From NCBI GenBank assembly GCA_008501785.1, contig QQUD01001109.1, forward strand, positions 1 through 18,995: DNA of 18,995 bases. The letters are read 5' to 3'. A model generated the notes under the pieces. It ran no database searches, had not been told where the DNA came from, and saw only the letters and a program-made list of their open reading frames with translations. The position numbers were made by a program, and so were the translations under genes. The number at the start of each line of letters is the position of its first letter. Positions within the stretch are counted from its first letter, which is position 1. The stretch comes from Chloroflexota bacterium. Lineage in GTDB: Bacteria > Chloroflexota > Anaerolineae > Promineifilales > Promineifilaceae. Shown here piece after piece: positions 7,546-15,504 of the stretch.

Positions 7546-8937
7546 TTAGGTGTCAGTATCATCGGGCGGAAGTAAAGAAACGACTGCTTGGAATTTGCCA
7601 GCTTTGTTTCTTGGAATGTTGTTGACTGTGTTGACCGTGACTTGAACAGTGGAGCCTAAGCGCTGTTGGACACGGCCGATAATATCTTGCACATCATCTG
7701 GGCCGAAACCGTTGATGGGCACGACCTTGACGTCGATGCGATCGATTGATTTTTGGATGATTTGACCTTCGCGCACATTAGGTTGGTCGATGAAGATGCC
7801 GTGGAAGCGCACCATTTGACGGCCGTCTGCACCCACCACCACATCCTCCACGCGTCCCACAACTTCTTTGATCACCGGCATTGGTCTGCCGCATGGACAG
7901 GGTGCTGTATCCCACATGGCTAAATCACCCAGCCGGTAGCGTATGAATGGCTGTGTTTGGCGCATTAAACCGGTTGTGACAACTTCGCCAACTTCGCCTG
8001 GGGGGCAAGAACGGCCGTTATCATCCAAAATCTCCACCACCCCCACATCTGGGCTGACATGCAGCCGCCCCTGCACGCATTCGCTGGCAAAAAGCACGTT
8101 TTCAACCGAACTGTATTCCTCAAATACCGGACATTGGTAGGCAGCTTCCATCACCTGGCGCATCTCTGGTGTTACCTTTTCACTCGTTGTCACCACAGCC
8201 CGCAGTGACGGTACTTGCAGATTTTGCGCAATGATAAATCTGGCGAGCAGGTAATAAGACACCGCGTAACCCGTCAGCCATTGGATTTCATGTTTGCGCA
8301 GTGCATCTACATATTGAGCTGCCGTCTCGGGTCGCAAATGAAATGGCGAAAAATAAACTTGTCGCTCGACCCAGTTGAACCGGTAAAAAGGGCCAGCGCT
8401 ATCAGGATTTGGTTCAACCAACCGGCCGGAAAATGTGGCACGTGGCAGTGCAAATGAAGTACCTGCCCAACGAGCCGAGCGCACCTCGCGTAAAGCTAAT
8501 GATTTACGCACTTCTGGCACGGTCCACATCGTTGATATGGGGGTTCCAGTAGACCCGCTTGTGTGAAAAACGACAGGTGGTTCGCTTTTTATGTCTTGCC
8601 GCAAAAATGCTTTTGGATTTGCTCGAACTGGCTCTTTTTCTAGTAAAGGTAAACCTTGCAGGTTGCCAGCCAAAACGGCCGTTTTCATTCCCTCACGCCA
8701 ATTCTCCCGATAATAAGGCACTTGTTCAGCAGCAACTTTGAGCAACTGCTGCAACTGTTGCGTCTGCCACACTTGCCACTGTTTTACCGAATATGATTCT
8801 CGTTTTGTAAATTCTTGGACATAGTGTCGATACCCTGAACCAAAACGCAGCCAATACCGGTAAGCACCATAGGTGGTGACGGCTCCATGTTGTGCCCAAA
8901 TCGGTAGCCGCGCATATAATTTGTCAAATTTACCCAT
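7546..8937 (-). CDS. CapK/PaaK-like adenylate-forming enzyme
   Basis: 463 aa, of the phenylacetate-CoA ligase / coenzyme F390 synthetase family, members of which (CapK-like) recur in capsule clusters. The family activates a carboxylate with ATP. In this setting it may supply an activated acyl or amino-acid substituent for the glycan (inference). Evidence: VPYYRENW near residue 73; ATP-binding loop VVFHTSGSTGTP (122-133); EEYSSVEN; PGEVGEVVTTGL; YRLGDLA; CPCGRPMP followed by GRVEDVV, the usual Cys-containing hinge of PaaK-like proteins; and a C-terminal ACT-like lobe ending NNIPRNKAGKFQ, whose Lys is the expected catalytic lysine. Its ATG overlaps the stop of the preceding GT4 gene by 8 nt (ATGGGTAA), indicating translational coupling. 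AGGT lies ~8 nt before the start. The substrate is unknown. Confidence 0.87.
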   Translation of the reverse strand: MGKFDKLYARLPIWAQHGAVTTYGAYRYWLRFGSGYRHYVQEFTKRESYSVKQWQVWQTQQLQQLLKVAAEQVPYYRENWREGMKTAVLAGNLQGLPLLEKEPVRANPKAFLRQDIKSEPPVVFHTSGSTGTPISTMWTVPEVRKSLALREVRSARWAGTSFALPRATFSGRLVEPNPDSAGPFYRFNWVERQVYFSPFHLRPETAAQYVDALRKHEIQWLTGYAVSYYLLARFIIAQNLQVPSLRAVVTTSEKVTPEMRQVMEAAYQCPVFEEYSSVENVLFASECVQGRLHVSPDVGVVEILDDNGRSCPPGEVGEVVTTGLMRQTQPFIRYRLGDLAMWDTAPCPCGRPMPVIKEVVGRVEDVVVGADGRQMVRFHGIFIDQPNVREGQIIQKSIDRIDVKVVPINGFGPDDVQDIIGRVQQRLGSTVQVTVNTVNNIPRNKAGKFQAVVSLLPPDDTDT

Positions 8938-9982
8938 GCGATTTACCTGCCTGCACAGCTTGAAATAGCTGCACCCACTGTTGTTTCACCTGAGGCCAAC
9001 TGCATGATTCGGCGAGAAAACGGCCGTTTCTCGACAACCTCCCCGCTAATCCCGGCTCACTCAGCAGCCGTCGAGTAGCCGCCGCCATACCAGCCGTATC
9101 GCCATCTGCAACAAACAGAGCCGTCTCTTCATGTTTGAGAAGATGGGGAATGCCGCCAACCTCGGTTGCCACAATCGGCAGCCCAAAAGCGGCCGCTTCA
9201 ACCACACTCACCGGCATGTTATCCACCCGATTCGTGTTTAAATAAATATCATGCTCTGCAAACGCTTGCTGCTTCCCGTGCATATCCAAAAAACCACCAA
9301 ACTGCACCTGTTCTGCCAATCCTTTTTGTTGCACCAACGCTTTTACAGCAGCTAATCTGCCTTTTTCCTGCCCTGCCATCGTCAGCATCATTTGCGGATA
9401 TTCGTCACGCAAGCGATTTAGCGTTTCCACCGCCATTTCAGGATGGTAAATGTCTTGAAAGGTACGCATCCATAAAAGACGGGGTTGTACCGTTGACCGG
9501 TGGCGATAAGGATAGCTGTCAAGTGAAATAAGATTAGGAATTACCTGGACCTCAAACCCGAGCTGCCGCGTCGCGTCTGCCAGATAGCCAGATGGCGAAA
9601 TAATTGCCTGCCCACGCCTATAAACGTGCTGTATCCATTTGGTGTATTGATGGCTAAAAGCTGGCAAGTTGCCACCATGCAGCCACAAAATCAATGGTTT
9701 GCCCAATTTCCTTGCAAGCAGACTGGCAATATCAGCCATGCCAAATGATGGACCGCTAAACACCATCAACACAATTACGTCAATCTGCTTGCGCCACGCA
9801 ATTAACGAGCGAACGGTATCACCCAGCCGCAGGAAACGATTGGGAATCGTAGACGTTAATCGCACCGGATACCCTTCTTTTGCGAGAAATTGAGCTAAAA
9901 CTTCACCTTGACTTACTACCCAGCCCGAATTTCCACCTAACATTGGTCCAACCAGACAAAGTGATGGATTTGATTTATACAT
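8930..9982 (-). CDS. GT4 glycosyltransferase
   Basis: 350 aa from ATG 9982. A retaining GT-B fold transferase of the GT4 type. The N-terminal acceptor lobe opens SLCLVGPMLGGNSGWVVSQG (Gly-rich loop) and contains LILWLHGGNLPAFSH. The C-terminal donor lobe shows RLLWMRTFQDIYHPEMAVE, GFLDMHGKQQAFAEHDIYLN and VDNMPVSVVEAAAFGLPIVA, a variant of the E-x7-E motif in which the first acidic residue is replaced by D/N-M-P. The frame stays open upstream to 10135, but that would overlap the previous gene by 161 nt. ATG 9982 instead gives an 8-nt ATGTATAA overlap with the upstream stop, matching the coupling seen at its own 3' end. The Shine-Dalgarno is weak. Linkage is unknown. Confidence 0.88.
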   Translation of the reverse strand: MYKSNPSLCLVGPMLGGNSGWVVSQGEVLAQFLAKEGYPVRLTSTIPNRFLRLGDTVRSLIAWRKQIDVIVLMVFSGPSFGMADIASLLARKLGKPLILWLHGGNLPAFSHQYTKWIQHVYRRGQAIISPSGYLADATRQLGFEVQVIPNLISLDSYPYRHRSTVQPRLLWMRTFQDIYHPEMAVETLNRLRDEYPQMMLTMAGQEKGRLAAVKALVQQKGLAEQVQFGGFLDMHGKQQAFAEHDIYLNTNRVDNMPVSVVEAAAFGLPIVATEVGGIPHLLKHEETALFVADGDTAGMAAATRRLLSEPGLAGRLSRNGRFLAESCSWPQVKQQWVQLFQAVQAGKSHG

Positions 9983-11156
9983 TTGTATGTTCCAATTCTG
10001 ATTTTGGCAGCATAATTCCCCACGCTTGCTCAAATAATTGTTTAACCGCGTTTGTGTATGCCCCATAGGTAAACCTGAGGGCAGCGGCAACGCCTGCATG
10101 ACTGGCCGCTTGCCAGGTTTGCGGATGATTTCCATACGCTAAAATTGTGTTTACAAATGCATCAATATCGTGAACTGGCAGAGCCGCACCGGCCCCTGTT
10201 TCTTTCAATATTTGTGGAATGCACGAGACATTACCCGCAATTGGCACGACGCCATATGCCATTGCTTCACTGATCACTTTGGGCCACCCTTCTGTTGCAG
10301 ATGGAAATACGAGAAAGTGTGCCTTGCTGTAGAAGTCAGCCAGCATCGGTTTCGGTAGCCAACCATGGAATGTGATGTGTGTTGTCAAATCATGAGCCTG
10401 TACCCATGACTCGAATTTAGGACGCTCAGGTCCATCACCCACAAGATGACAGGTAAAGGGGATGCCCCGTGTGTACAGTTGTTTCGCAATTTGCAATAAA
10501 CGTTTCACCCCTTTGCCGGTTGTCAGCGCCCCGACAAAAAGTAAAGCGTATGGCGGGTGGATTGTTTTTATTTCAGATGCACGTTTGCCAACACGCACTT
10601 CTTCTGCGGTGAGGGATGGGTTGTTGAATGCGTAAATGTGGGGTGGTTGATTAGGCCAACGGCCGTTTACCGTCACCACACCTCCAGCCACTCCTTTTTT
10701 CAGCAGCCACCGTTGCAGCGCATAAGGCCAAGGCTCCTTACCCTGCGGCTGCCAGTTCCCCGCATATTTAAACCAGCGATAGGGTGTATGCGATTGACGT
10801 GCTAGATAGAGCAGCGTTAATAAGCTAATATTGGCCGGACAACGAACATGTAAAACATCCGCCCGTGTCATTTCCTGACGAATAACCTGCAAATAACGAG
10901 GAGCCTGATGCAGAATACCAGCTTTGTGGCGCAATCGAGGCCCGCCAGTTGGTGCAATCGCTTTGAAACAGATGTGTGGTGAATGGTAGGGCAGGGCACT
11001 GTCAGGTGGCGGTGATAGATGCAGGGGCGCAATGTGAACAACCTGCTCAAATAGCTGCGATAAATGGTCCAACTCAACAATCGTGGGACCCCAACCAACA
11101 ACCTGATCGCCCCTTTTGTAATGTGGCGTATGAGAAATAACAAGTAAACGTTTCAT
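9975..11156 (-). CDS. GT4 glycosyltransferase
   Basis: 393 aa. A GT-B fold, group 1 enzyme. The N-terminal lobe MKRLLVISHTPHYKRGDQ lacks the usual GG loop but contains VVGWGPTIVELDHLS and ADVLHVRCPANISLL. The donor lobe has ALLFVGALTTGKGVKRLLQI (conserved K of the family), CHLVGDGPERP, ITFHGWLPKPMLADFYSKAH and SATEGWPKVISEAMAYGVVP (E-x7-E). There is no clear Shine-Dalgarno before ATG 11156, and it is separated from the previous gene by an 84-nt gap that contains a repeat element. Its 3' end overlaps the next GT4 by 8 nt. It may use the same polymer acceptor as its neighbours. Confidence 0.9.
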   Translation of the reverse strand: MKRLLVISHTPHYKRGDQVVGWGPTIVELDHLSQLFEQVVHIAPLHLSPPPDSALPYHSPHICFKAIAPTGGPRLRHKAGILHQAPRYLQVIRQEMTRADVLHVRCPANISLLTLLYLARQSHTPYRWFKYAGNWQPQGKEPWPYALQRWLLKKGVAGGVVTVNGRWPNQPPHIYAFNNPSLTAEEVRVGKRASEIKTIHPPYALLFVGALTTGKGVKRLLQIAKQLYTRGIPFTCHLVGDGPERPKFESWVQAHDLTTHITFHGWLPKPMLADFYSKAHFLVFPSATEGWPKVISEAMAYGVVPIAGNVSCIPQILKETGAGAALPVHDIDAFVNTILAYGNHPQTWQAASHAGVAAALRFTYGAYTNAVKQLFEQAWGIMLPKSELEHTNV

Positions 11157-11194
11157 TGATTTTCTAGGAGCTTGGTGGAGGAAGATTAATAGAT

Positions 11195-11260
11195 CGCAGA
11201 TTTCGCAGATTAACGCAGATAAAAGAGAAAAAAATCTGCGTTAATCCGCGTTAATCCGCG
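11195..11260. repeat. CGCAGAT/ATCTGCG inverted-repeat element overlapping a gene 3' end
   Basis: Three spaced direct CGCAGAT units (11195-11201, 11204-11210, 11214-11220) face ATCTGCGTTAATCCGCG (11234-11250), with a second TTAATCCGCG copy at 11251-11260. The main hairpin has 17-bp arms, 11204-11220 against 11234-11250, with one mismatch and a 13-nt A-rich loop. This resembles a widespread intergenic repeat with alternating TTAATC and TGCG blocks in environmental bacteria (from memory). It overlaps the end of the GT4 gene at 11241-12461 and supplies its stop codon. Confidence 0.85.
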
Positions 11261-12461
11261 TCCCAATTCTCTTGTTCACACTTTCGCGACAATTGGCAAA
11301 TATCTCGTGTAATAATTGATCATATGCGGCGACACGGTTTACCCAGGTGGCATCACAGGCTTTTTTATACGCTAGATGGGCCATTTGTTGGCGCTTTTGA
11401 TCATCCTTGAGCAGGCTGAGAATGGCTTGAGCCGTGGCTGCCACATCGTCTGGTGGCACTGTCAACCCGGTTTTGCCATCCTGAACAGCTTCTTGCAGCC
11501 CGCATCCTTGACTGACAACGGCCGTTTTGCCACATAGCGCCGCCTCCAAGACCACAATGCCATACCCTTCCACGCTGCCCGCAGCCGTGCGCCTGCTGAC
11601 CAACACAAACAAATCACACAAATTGAAATAAGCAGGCAGGTCTGCCTCCGACACCATTCCGGCAAAATGCACGTGGTCTGCTATGCCTAACGATTGAGCC
11701 AGTTGCGCTAATTTTTGCTGCTGCGTTGGTACACCCACCATCACGTACACAAGATTTGGGCACTGCTCAATCAGAGCTGGCAAGGCGCGAATCACAATAT
11801 CCTGAGCTTTTCGTTCGGAGAGGTTGCCGACTGTCAAAATGATGCGTTTGCCGATGAGACCGAGTTTTTGTTGCAAAACGGCCGTTTCCACACCAGGATG
11901 AAATTTCACGCCATCAGCCCCATTGGGAATGACAGTTAACTGTTGGGGTTGGTGCATCTGCTGGATTAAATCGGCCGTATATTGGCTGACCGCCACCACC
12001 TTGTTTGCCTGTCGCATGGCCCGCGCCGTTAAAAAACGACCAACGGCAGATCTGTTTAAAAACTCATCCCCATGCCCCACCGCCAACCACGGCACGCGCA
12101 GTAGGGGAGTCAACAATGTCGCCAGCCACAGCGCACGGCTGCCGGTGGCGATGATTGCATGGGGGTGAAATTGGGTAACGGCCGTACCAATCCTCTGCAA
12201 ACGGCGCATGAGTTGCCAGGGTGTACGTGCCCTGCTCTCAATCGACGTGACCGAAAAGGGCTGTTTTTGATTAAATGCGTCTCTTTCTGCCGTTGAAACA
12301 TATGGCTGGGGTGTAATCACATGCAAATGCCAACCCCGTCGGGCCAGATGCTGCGCCAACTGCATGGCATGGGTGCCAATGCCGCCCGGTCCCGGTGGAA
12401 ACTCTGTACTTAACATTAACAATCGTGTTGCGGATTTTGTCAGTGCTTTATTCATCTTCAT
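11241..12461 (-). CDS. GT4 glycosyltransferase with repeat-derived C-terminus
   Basis: 406 aa. A GT4 enzyme. The acceptor lobe opens RLLMLSTEFPPGPGGIGTHA (classic GG loop), with AVGHGDEFLNRS and NKVVAVSQYTADLI. The donor lobe has ILTVGNLSERKAQDIVIRAL (R/K phosphate-binding pair), VHFAGMVSEADLPAYFNLCD and the E-x7-E motif SVEGYGIVVLEAALCGKTAV. The last residues, TRINAD, plus the TAA are encoded by the tandem TTAATCCGCG repeat copies at 11241-11260, so the native C-terminus was probably replaced or extended when that element arrived. ATG 12461 follows GAGGTAGGAA. It overlaps the stop of the Wzy-like gene by 14 nt. Confidence 0.91.
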   Translation of the reverse strand: MKMNKALTKSATRLLMLSTEFPPGPGGIGTHAMQLAQHLARRGWHLHVITPQPYVSTAERDAFNQKQPFSVTSIESRARTPWQLMRRLQRIGTAVTQFHPHAIIATGSRALWLATLLTPLLRVPWLAVGHGDEFLNRSAVGRFLTARAMRQANKVVAVSQYTADLIQQMHQPQQLTVIPNGADGVKFHPGVETAVLQQKLGLIGKRIILTVGNLSERKAQDIVIRALPALIEQCPNLVYVMVGVPTQQQKLAQLAQSLGIADHVHFAGMVSEADLPAYFNLCDLFVLVSRRTAAGSVEGYGIVVLEAALCGKTAVVSQGCGLQEAVQDGKTGLTVPPDDVAATAQAILSLLKDDQKRQQMAHLAYKKACDATWVNRVAAYDQLLHEIFANCRESVNKRIGTRINAD

Positions 12462-13824
12462 TTCCTACCTCAGTTAAATTCCAGGCCAGCATCGCCAAAC
12501 TTAGCACAAAAGAAACGGCCACAAGGCGCATTGCATTTTGCAACATCACCGTTAGGGACCACACGATTAATGCAGCCGTAAGCGCTTTGTGTAATCCTGG
12601 CGTGCTGGTTTGAATCCTTTGAAAAAGGTTTGCCAATAGCAGTATCAAGGCGACCAGGCCTAAAATGCCATGTTCTGCTGCCATCCGTGTAAACTCTGTA
12701 TGTGCTTCTAGATTTACCCCCAATAAAGCCTCTCGATAAGGGACAGACAACCCAATACCGGTCCCCACCACTGGATGATCGATAAAAGCTTGCCAATCAG
12801 CTTGCATTGCCTCAATGCGTCCGGTTGAATTTGTATCGGTAAATCGCCGTTGTAAGAAGCCGCCTGTGAAGCTGTTTAGCACAGGCAAGAGTACAAAAAT
12901 GGCAAACATTGTGGCAAAGCCAAGCAGCAAGATAAATCGCTGACGGGCACGAGGTGTAGGCAGCAGATAGAAACCAAACGTGAGCGCCGCTAGTATAAAA
13001 CTGAACATGCCCCCACGTGAAAAGGTGAGCAAGCTTTGTACAATAAAACCAATCGTAATGAGTGACACGATGAATCGGAGTGCGGTGGATTTGGGTCGCA
13101 GGGTGATAAACAACACGCCAGCTAAAGCACCTAGGCCCAAAATGTTAGAGGTTTGATTGGGTCCAAAGCCACCGCTGGTGTTAAAGTTGGATTCTAAAGT
13201 GAACGCAATTTCTGTTGTTAACGTGCTGTAAAGTGCGAGAAAAGTAATGCCAATAATGGGGGCCACCATCACTAATAACAGCTTTGTGAGTTGTTTGCGC
13301 GTCATGGTGCGCTGCCACATGTAGAGTGCTAAACCGGCCAGTGCGAGGTGGCCGGCGAGATTGAAACTGAGGTCATTACGTGCACCAAGTAAACCGAATT
13401 GCGCCAGGGGGGGAATGGCAGCGGGCAGGAGTAAGATGACATAGAGGATGAAGATGGGGTTAAACGGCCGTTTCTCCCCCTCCTGTTTCCGCCATTCCAC
13501 CAATAAAGCAGCACCCACAATCAGCAAAGACGCATATTTGCCATACTCCCACAGCAATTTAGCACCTGTCATGCGCCACAGCACTTCAGCCCCAGCAATG
13601 TACCCCAGCACAGCCAAAACCGTTGCTGCTCGCTGGCGCATAGCCGCCCACAAACCTAACAGCAGCACAAACCCGCCATGCACCAACCCCGCCCACCCAG
13701 ACCGGCTGAGTACGAGCGCCAGCGGAACATGTAAGCTCAAGAAAACCAGGGTCCGCACTGCAAACGAATGCGCCAAATACCGCGCCGGATTATGAACATA
13801 TTCAGAAGACGTAGAAACCGCCAT
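12448..13824 (-). CDS. O-antigen ligase/polymerase (Wzy/WaaL-type) membrane protein
   Basis: 458 aa with about ten to twelve hydrophobic helices. This family polymerises lipid-linked repeat units or ligates polymer to an acceptor on the outer face of the membrane. Diagnostic parts are TFSRGG at ~267-272, the large periplasmic loop (~312-375) with STGRIEAMQADWQAFIDHP and VVGTGIGLSVPYREALLGV, and the H-x-E-F-x-R-M-x-x-E-H-G signature (AHTEFTRMAAEHGILGL, ~374-390). This is the catalytic His/Arg region of the O-antigen ligase family. Helices alternate on both sides of the loop. AGGT lies ~8 nt before ATG 13824. It lies 30 nt after the double-GT gene, and its stop is inside the next GT4 start region. 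In a cluster with an initiating transferase and a Wzc homologue a polymerase role is more likely than ligase; this is inference. Confidence 0.9.
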   Translation of the reverse strand: MAVSTSSEYVHNPARYLAHSFAVRTLVFLSLHVPLALVLSRSGWAGLVHGGFVLLLGLWAAMRQRAATVLAVLGYIAGAEVLWRMTGAKLLWEYGKYASLLIVGAALLVEWRKQEGEKRPFNPIFILYVILLLPAAIPPLAQFGLLGARNDLSFNLAGHLALAGLALYMWQRTMTRKQLTKLLLVMVAPIIGITFLALYSTLTTEIAFTLESNFNTSGGFGPNQTSNILGLGALAGVLFITLRPKSTALRFIVSLITIGFIVQSLLTFSRGGMFSFILAALTFGFYLLPTPRARQRFILLLGFATMFAIFVLLPVLNSFTGGFLQRRFTDTNSTGRIEAMQADWQAFIDHPVVGTGIGLSVPYREALLGVNLEAHTEFTRMAAEHGILGLVALILLLANLFQRIQTSTPGLHKALTAALIVWSLTVMLQNAMRLVAVSFVLSLAMLAWNLTEVGNEDE

Positions 13825-13854
13825 AATTTTTACCTGTGTTCTCCCTATCCGTAT

Positions 13855-15504
13855 TTACAAAACTTCCTGTCTGTTGTTATGCTGTTTTGTGCGGAAGGTG
13901 GGGATAGTAGGATGTGTTTGCAACATGTTTCGCCCCTGTTGTAATCGCTTCAAGTTTTGCTTGTATGTGATAGGAAGGGCAACCAGCATGATCAAGAAGC
14001 GAATGAGGGAGCGAAAACGGCCGTTTCCCCCCCGCAACGTAGCAAAAGTACGAATCAACAGCGCCTCACGCACCTGCCGTAATGTGAAATAACGACACCA
14101 CAAATACCCCTCCGTCGCTGCCAGCAGGTGGCGCTGCCACAAGCTGCTGCGGCTGCCTGCTCTCGTGATCGCCCTCGCGCCATGCTGCCGCAACCCGCCA
14201 CGTGGTGCATGTAAATGCAAAATCTTCGCGGCCGGATTTAAAATCAATGTTTTGCCAGCCAGATACAGCCGCATTCCCAGATCGCCATCTGCGCGTGACC
14301 CCGTTTCATAGGCCATATCAAAAAGCCCAGACGCCTCCAGCGCACATGTTTTCAACAGCGTATTGCCAGCCGGAAAAACATCACTGCTGCGCCGATAAGT
14401 GAACGCATAAGGCAAAGCCCCGGCCCCAATTTCCTCAACAACCCCACAAGACCCATCCTGATCATAAGCTTCCAACACATGCAAATGGTTTTGAATCAGG
14501 TCCGGCGGGATTTCAATATCATCATCCAGGAACAAAATCGTCTCACCTTGAGCACGTTGGAGGCCGAAATTGCGTGAAGAACATTGACCAGCCTGATCGC
14601 GTTGAATCGTGCGAATGGGCAAATCTGCAAATTGAGCAGGCCAAATTGTGTCACGGCGTTCAATGGGTGTCTGATCGATGACAATGATTTCTAATGGCGG
14701 TACCGTTTGCGTGCGCAGTTGATCTAACAGTTGAAAAAGATACGGATACCGGTCAATTGTGGGTATCAACACTGAAACAGTCGGTTGCGGCTGCATAGAT
14801 TGCATGTGCGGTTTATGCTGGAATGGCTCTGGCAGCAAATCGAAACGATTATGTTGCGCTAATTGCAAGGCTTGCCACGTGGGTATCGTTGAATAACCGC
14901 TTGCTACTGCACGCAGGAAGGCCCAAACTGCCCACTTTTGTCCATAATGCCTGCGAATAAATCTGAATTCATCTGCCAGAGAAAGGTCAATTACTGACTT
15001 TTGTCGTGTTACATTTACCAGTTCTGGCACGTGTTGCAGAAGTGCTCCACAACTGTGCCAACGATACCCAAGCTCTAAACTGGCACCAGTCAACGTATCA
15101 AACCCATCATCCGGTCCACCTAACTGCTGCAAAACCTCTCGTTTCACCAAACACGCTTGCAGCGACAAACGCCATGAAGTCGCCACAATTTGCGGGTCTG
15201 GATCACGATTAAAACGCCAAACCGGGTTCACAAAGTCGATAAGCTGCGGCTGTGTACCAAACCCCAGGCGCAGCCCACCATGCCACACATCACCCGGCGT
15301 TTCGGCCACCTGATGCACCACTTGCGGTTGTGGGTTGCCTAATTCAGCATCCCAAAACAATAAATAAGCAGCATCACCTTCGCGTAGCCAATCAGAAATC
15401 AACTCATTAATAATCAAAGTATCAGCAGTCACCGGAAAAACGTGGCCCAAAGGCCATTCTGGTAGATTGTTCGAAGAGGTTAGATAGATTAAATCAATTT
15501 GCAT
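13855..15504 (-). CDS. Glycosyltransferase with two GT-A-like domains (GT2 C-terminal)
   Basis: 549 aa. The C-terminal part (~241-445) is a canonical GT2 domain: TVSVLIPTIDRYPYLFQLL, LEIIVIDQTP, RDQAGQCSSRNFGLQRAQGE, the metal-binding FLDDDIEIPP (~325-334) and GSRADGDLGMRLYLAG. The N-terminal part (~1-165) also looks like a degenerate GT-A fold: AYLLFWDAELGNPQ (a W-D-x-E in place of D-x-D), GDVWHGGLRLG, SWRLSLQACLVKREVLQQLG, a GASLELGYRW acceptor-like motif and LLQHVPELV. The protein could therefore add two sugars, or use the first domain for binding only. A basic, weakly hydrophobic segment (~497-515) may touch the membrane. ATG 15504 overlaps the previous GT4 gene by 11 nt, and no strong Shine-Dalgarno is seen. 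The GT2 call is firm; the N-terminal domain call is moderate. Confidence 0.88.
   Translation of the reverse strand: MQIDLIYLTSSNNLPEWPLGHVFPVTADTLIINELISDWLREGDAAYLLFWDAELGNPQPQVVHQVAETPGDVWHGGLRLGFGTQPQLIDFVNPVWRFNRDPDPQIVATSWRLSLQACLVKREVLQQLGGPDDGFDTLTGASLELGYRWHSCGALLQHVPELVNVTRQKSVIDLSLADEFRFIRRHYGQKWAVWAFLRAVASGYSTIPTWQALQLAQHNRFDLLPEPFQHKPHMQSMQPQPTVSVLIPTIDRYPYLFQLLDQLRTQTVPPLEIIVIDQTPIERRDTIWPAQFADLPIRTIQRDQAGQCSSRNFGLQRAQGETILFLDDDIEIPPDLIQNHLHVLEAYDQDGSCGVVEEIGAGALPYAFTYRRSSDVFPAGNTLLKTCALEASGLFDMAYETGSRADGDLGMRLYLAGKTLILNPAAKILHLHAPRGGLRQHGARAITRAGSRSSLWQRHLLAATEGYLWCRYFTLRQVREALLIRTFATLRGGNGRFRSLIRFLIMLVALPITYKQNLKRLQQGRNMLQTHPTIPTFRTKQHNNRQEVL

Noticed and set aside
9190..9195. 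GCGGCCGC and the other CGGCCG sites as members of the iterated palindrome
   Set aside because: Only five CGGCCG hexamers lack the A/T flanks, which is close to background, so they are not counted as motif copies.
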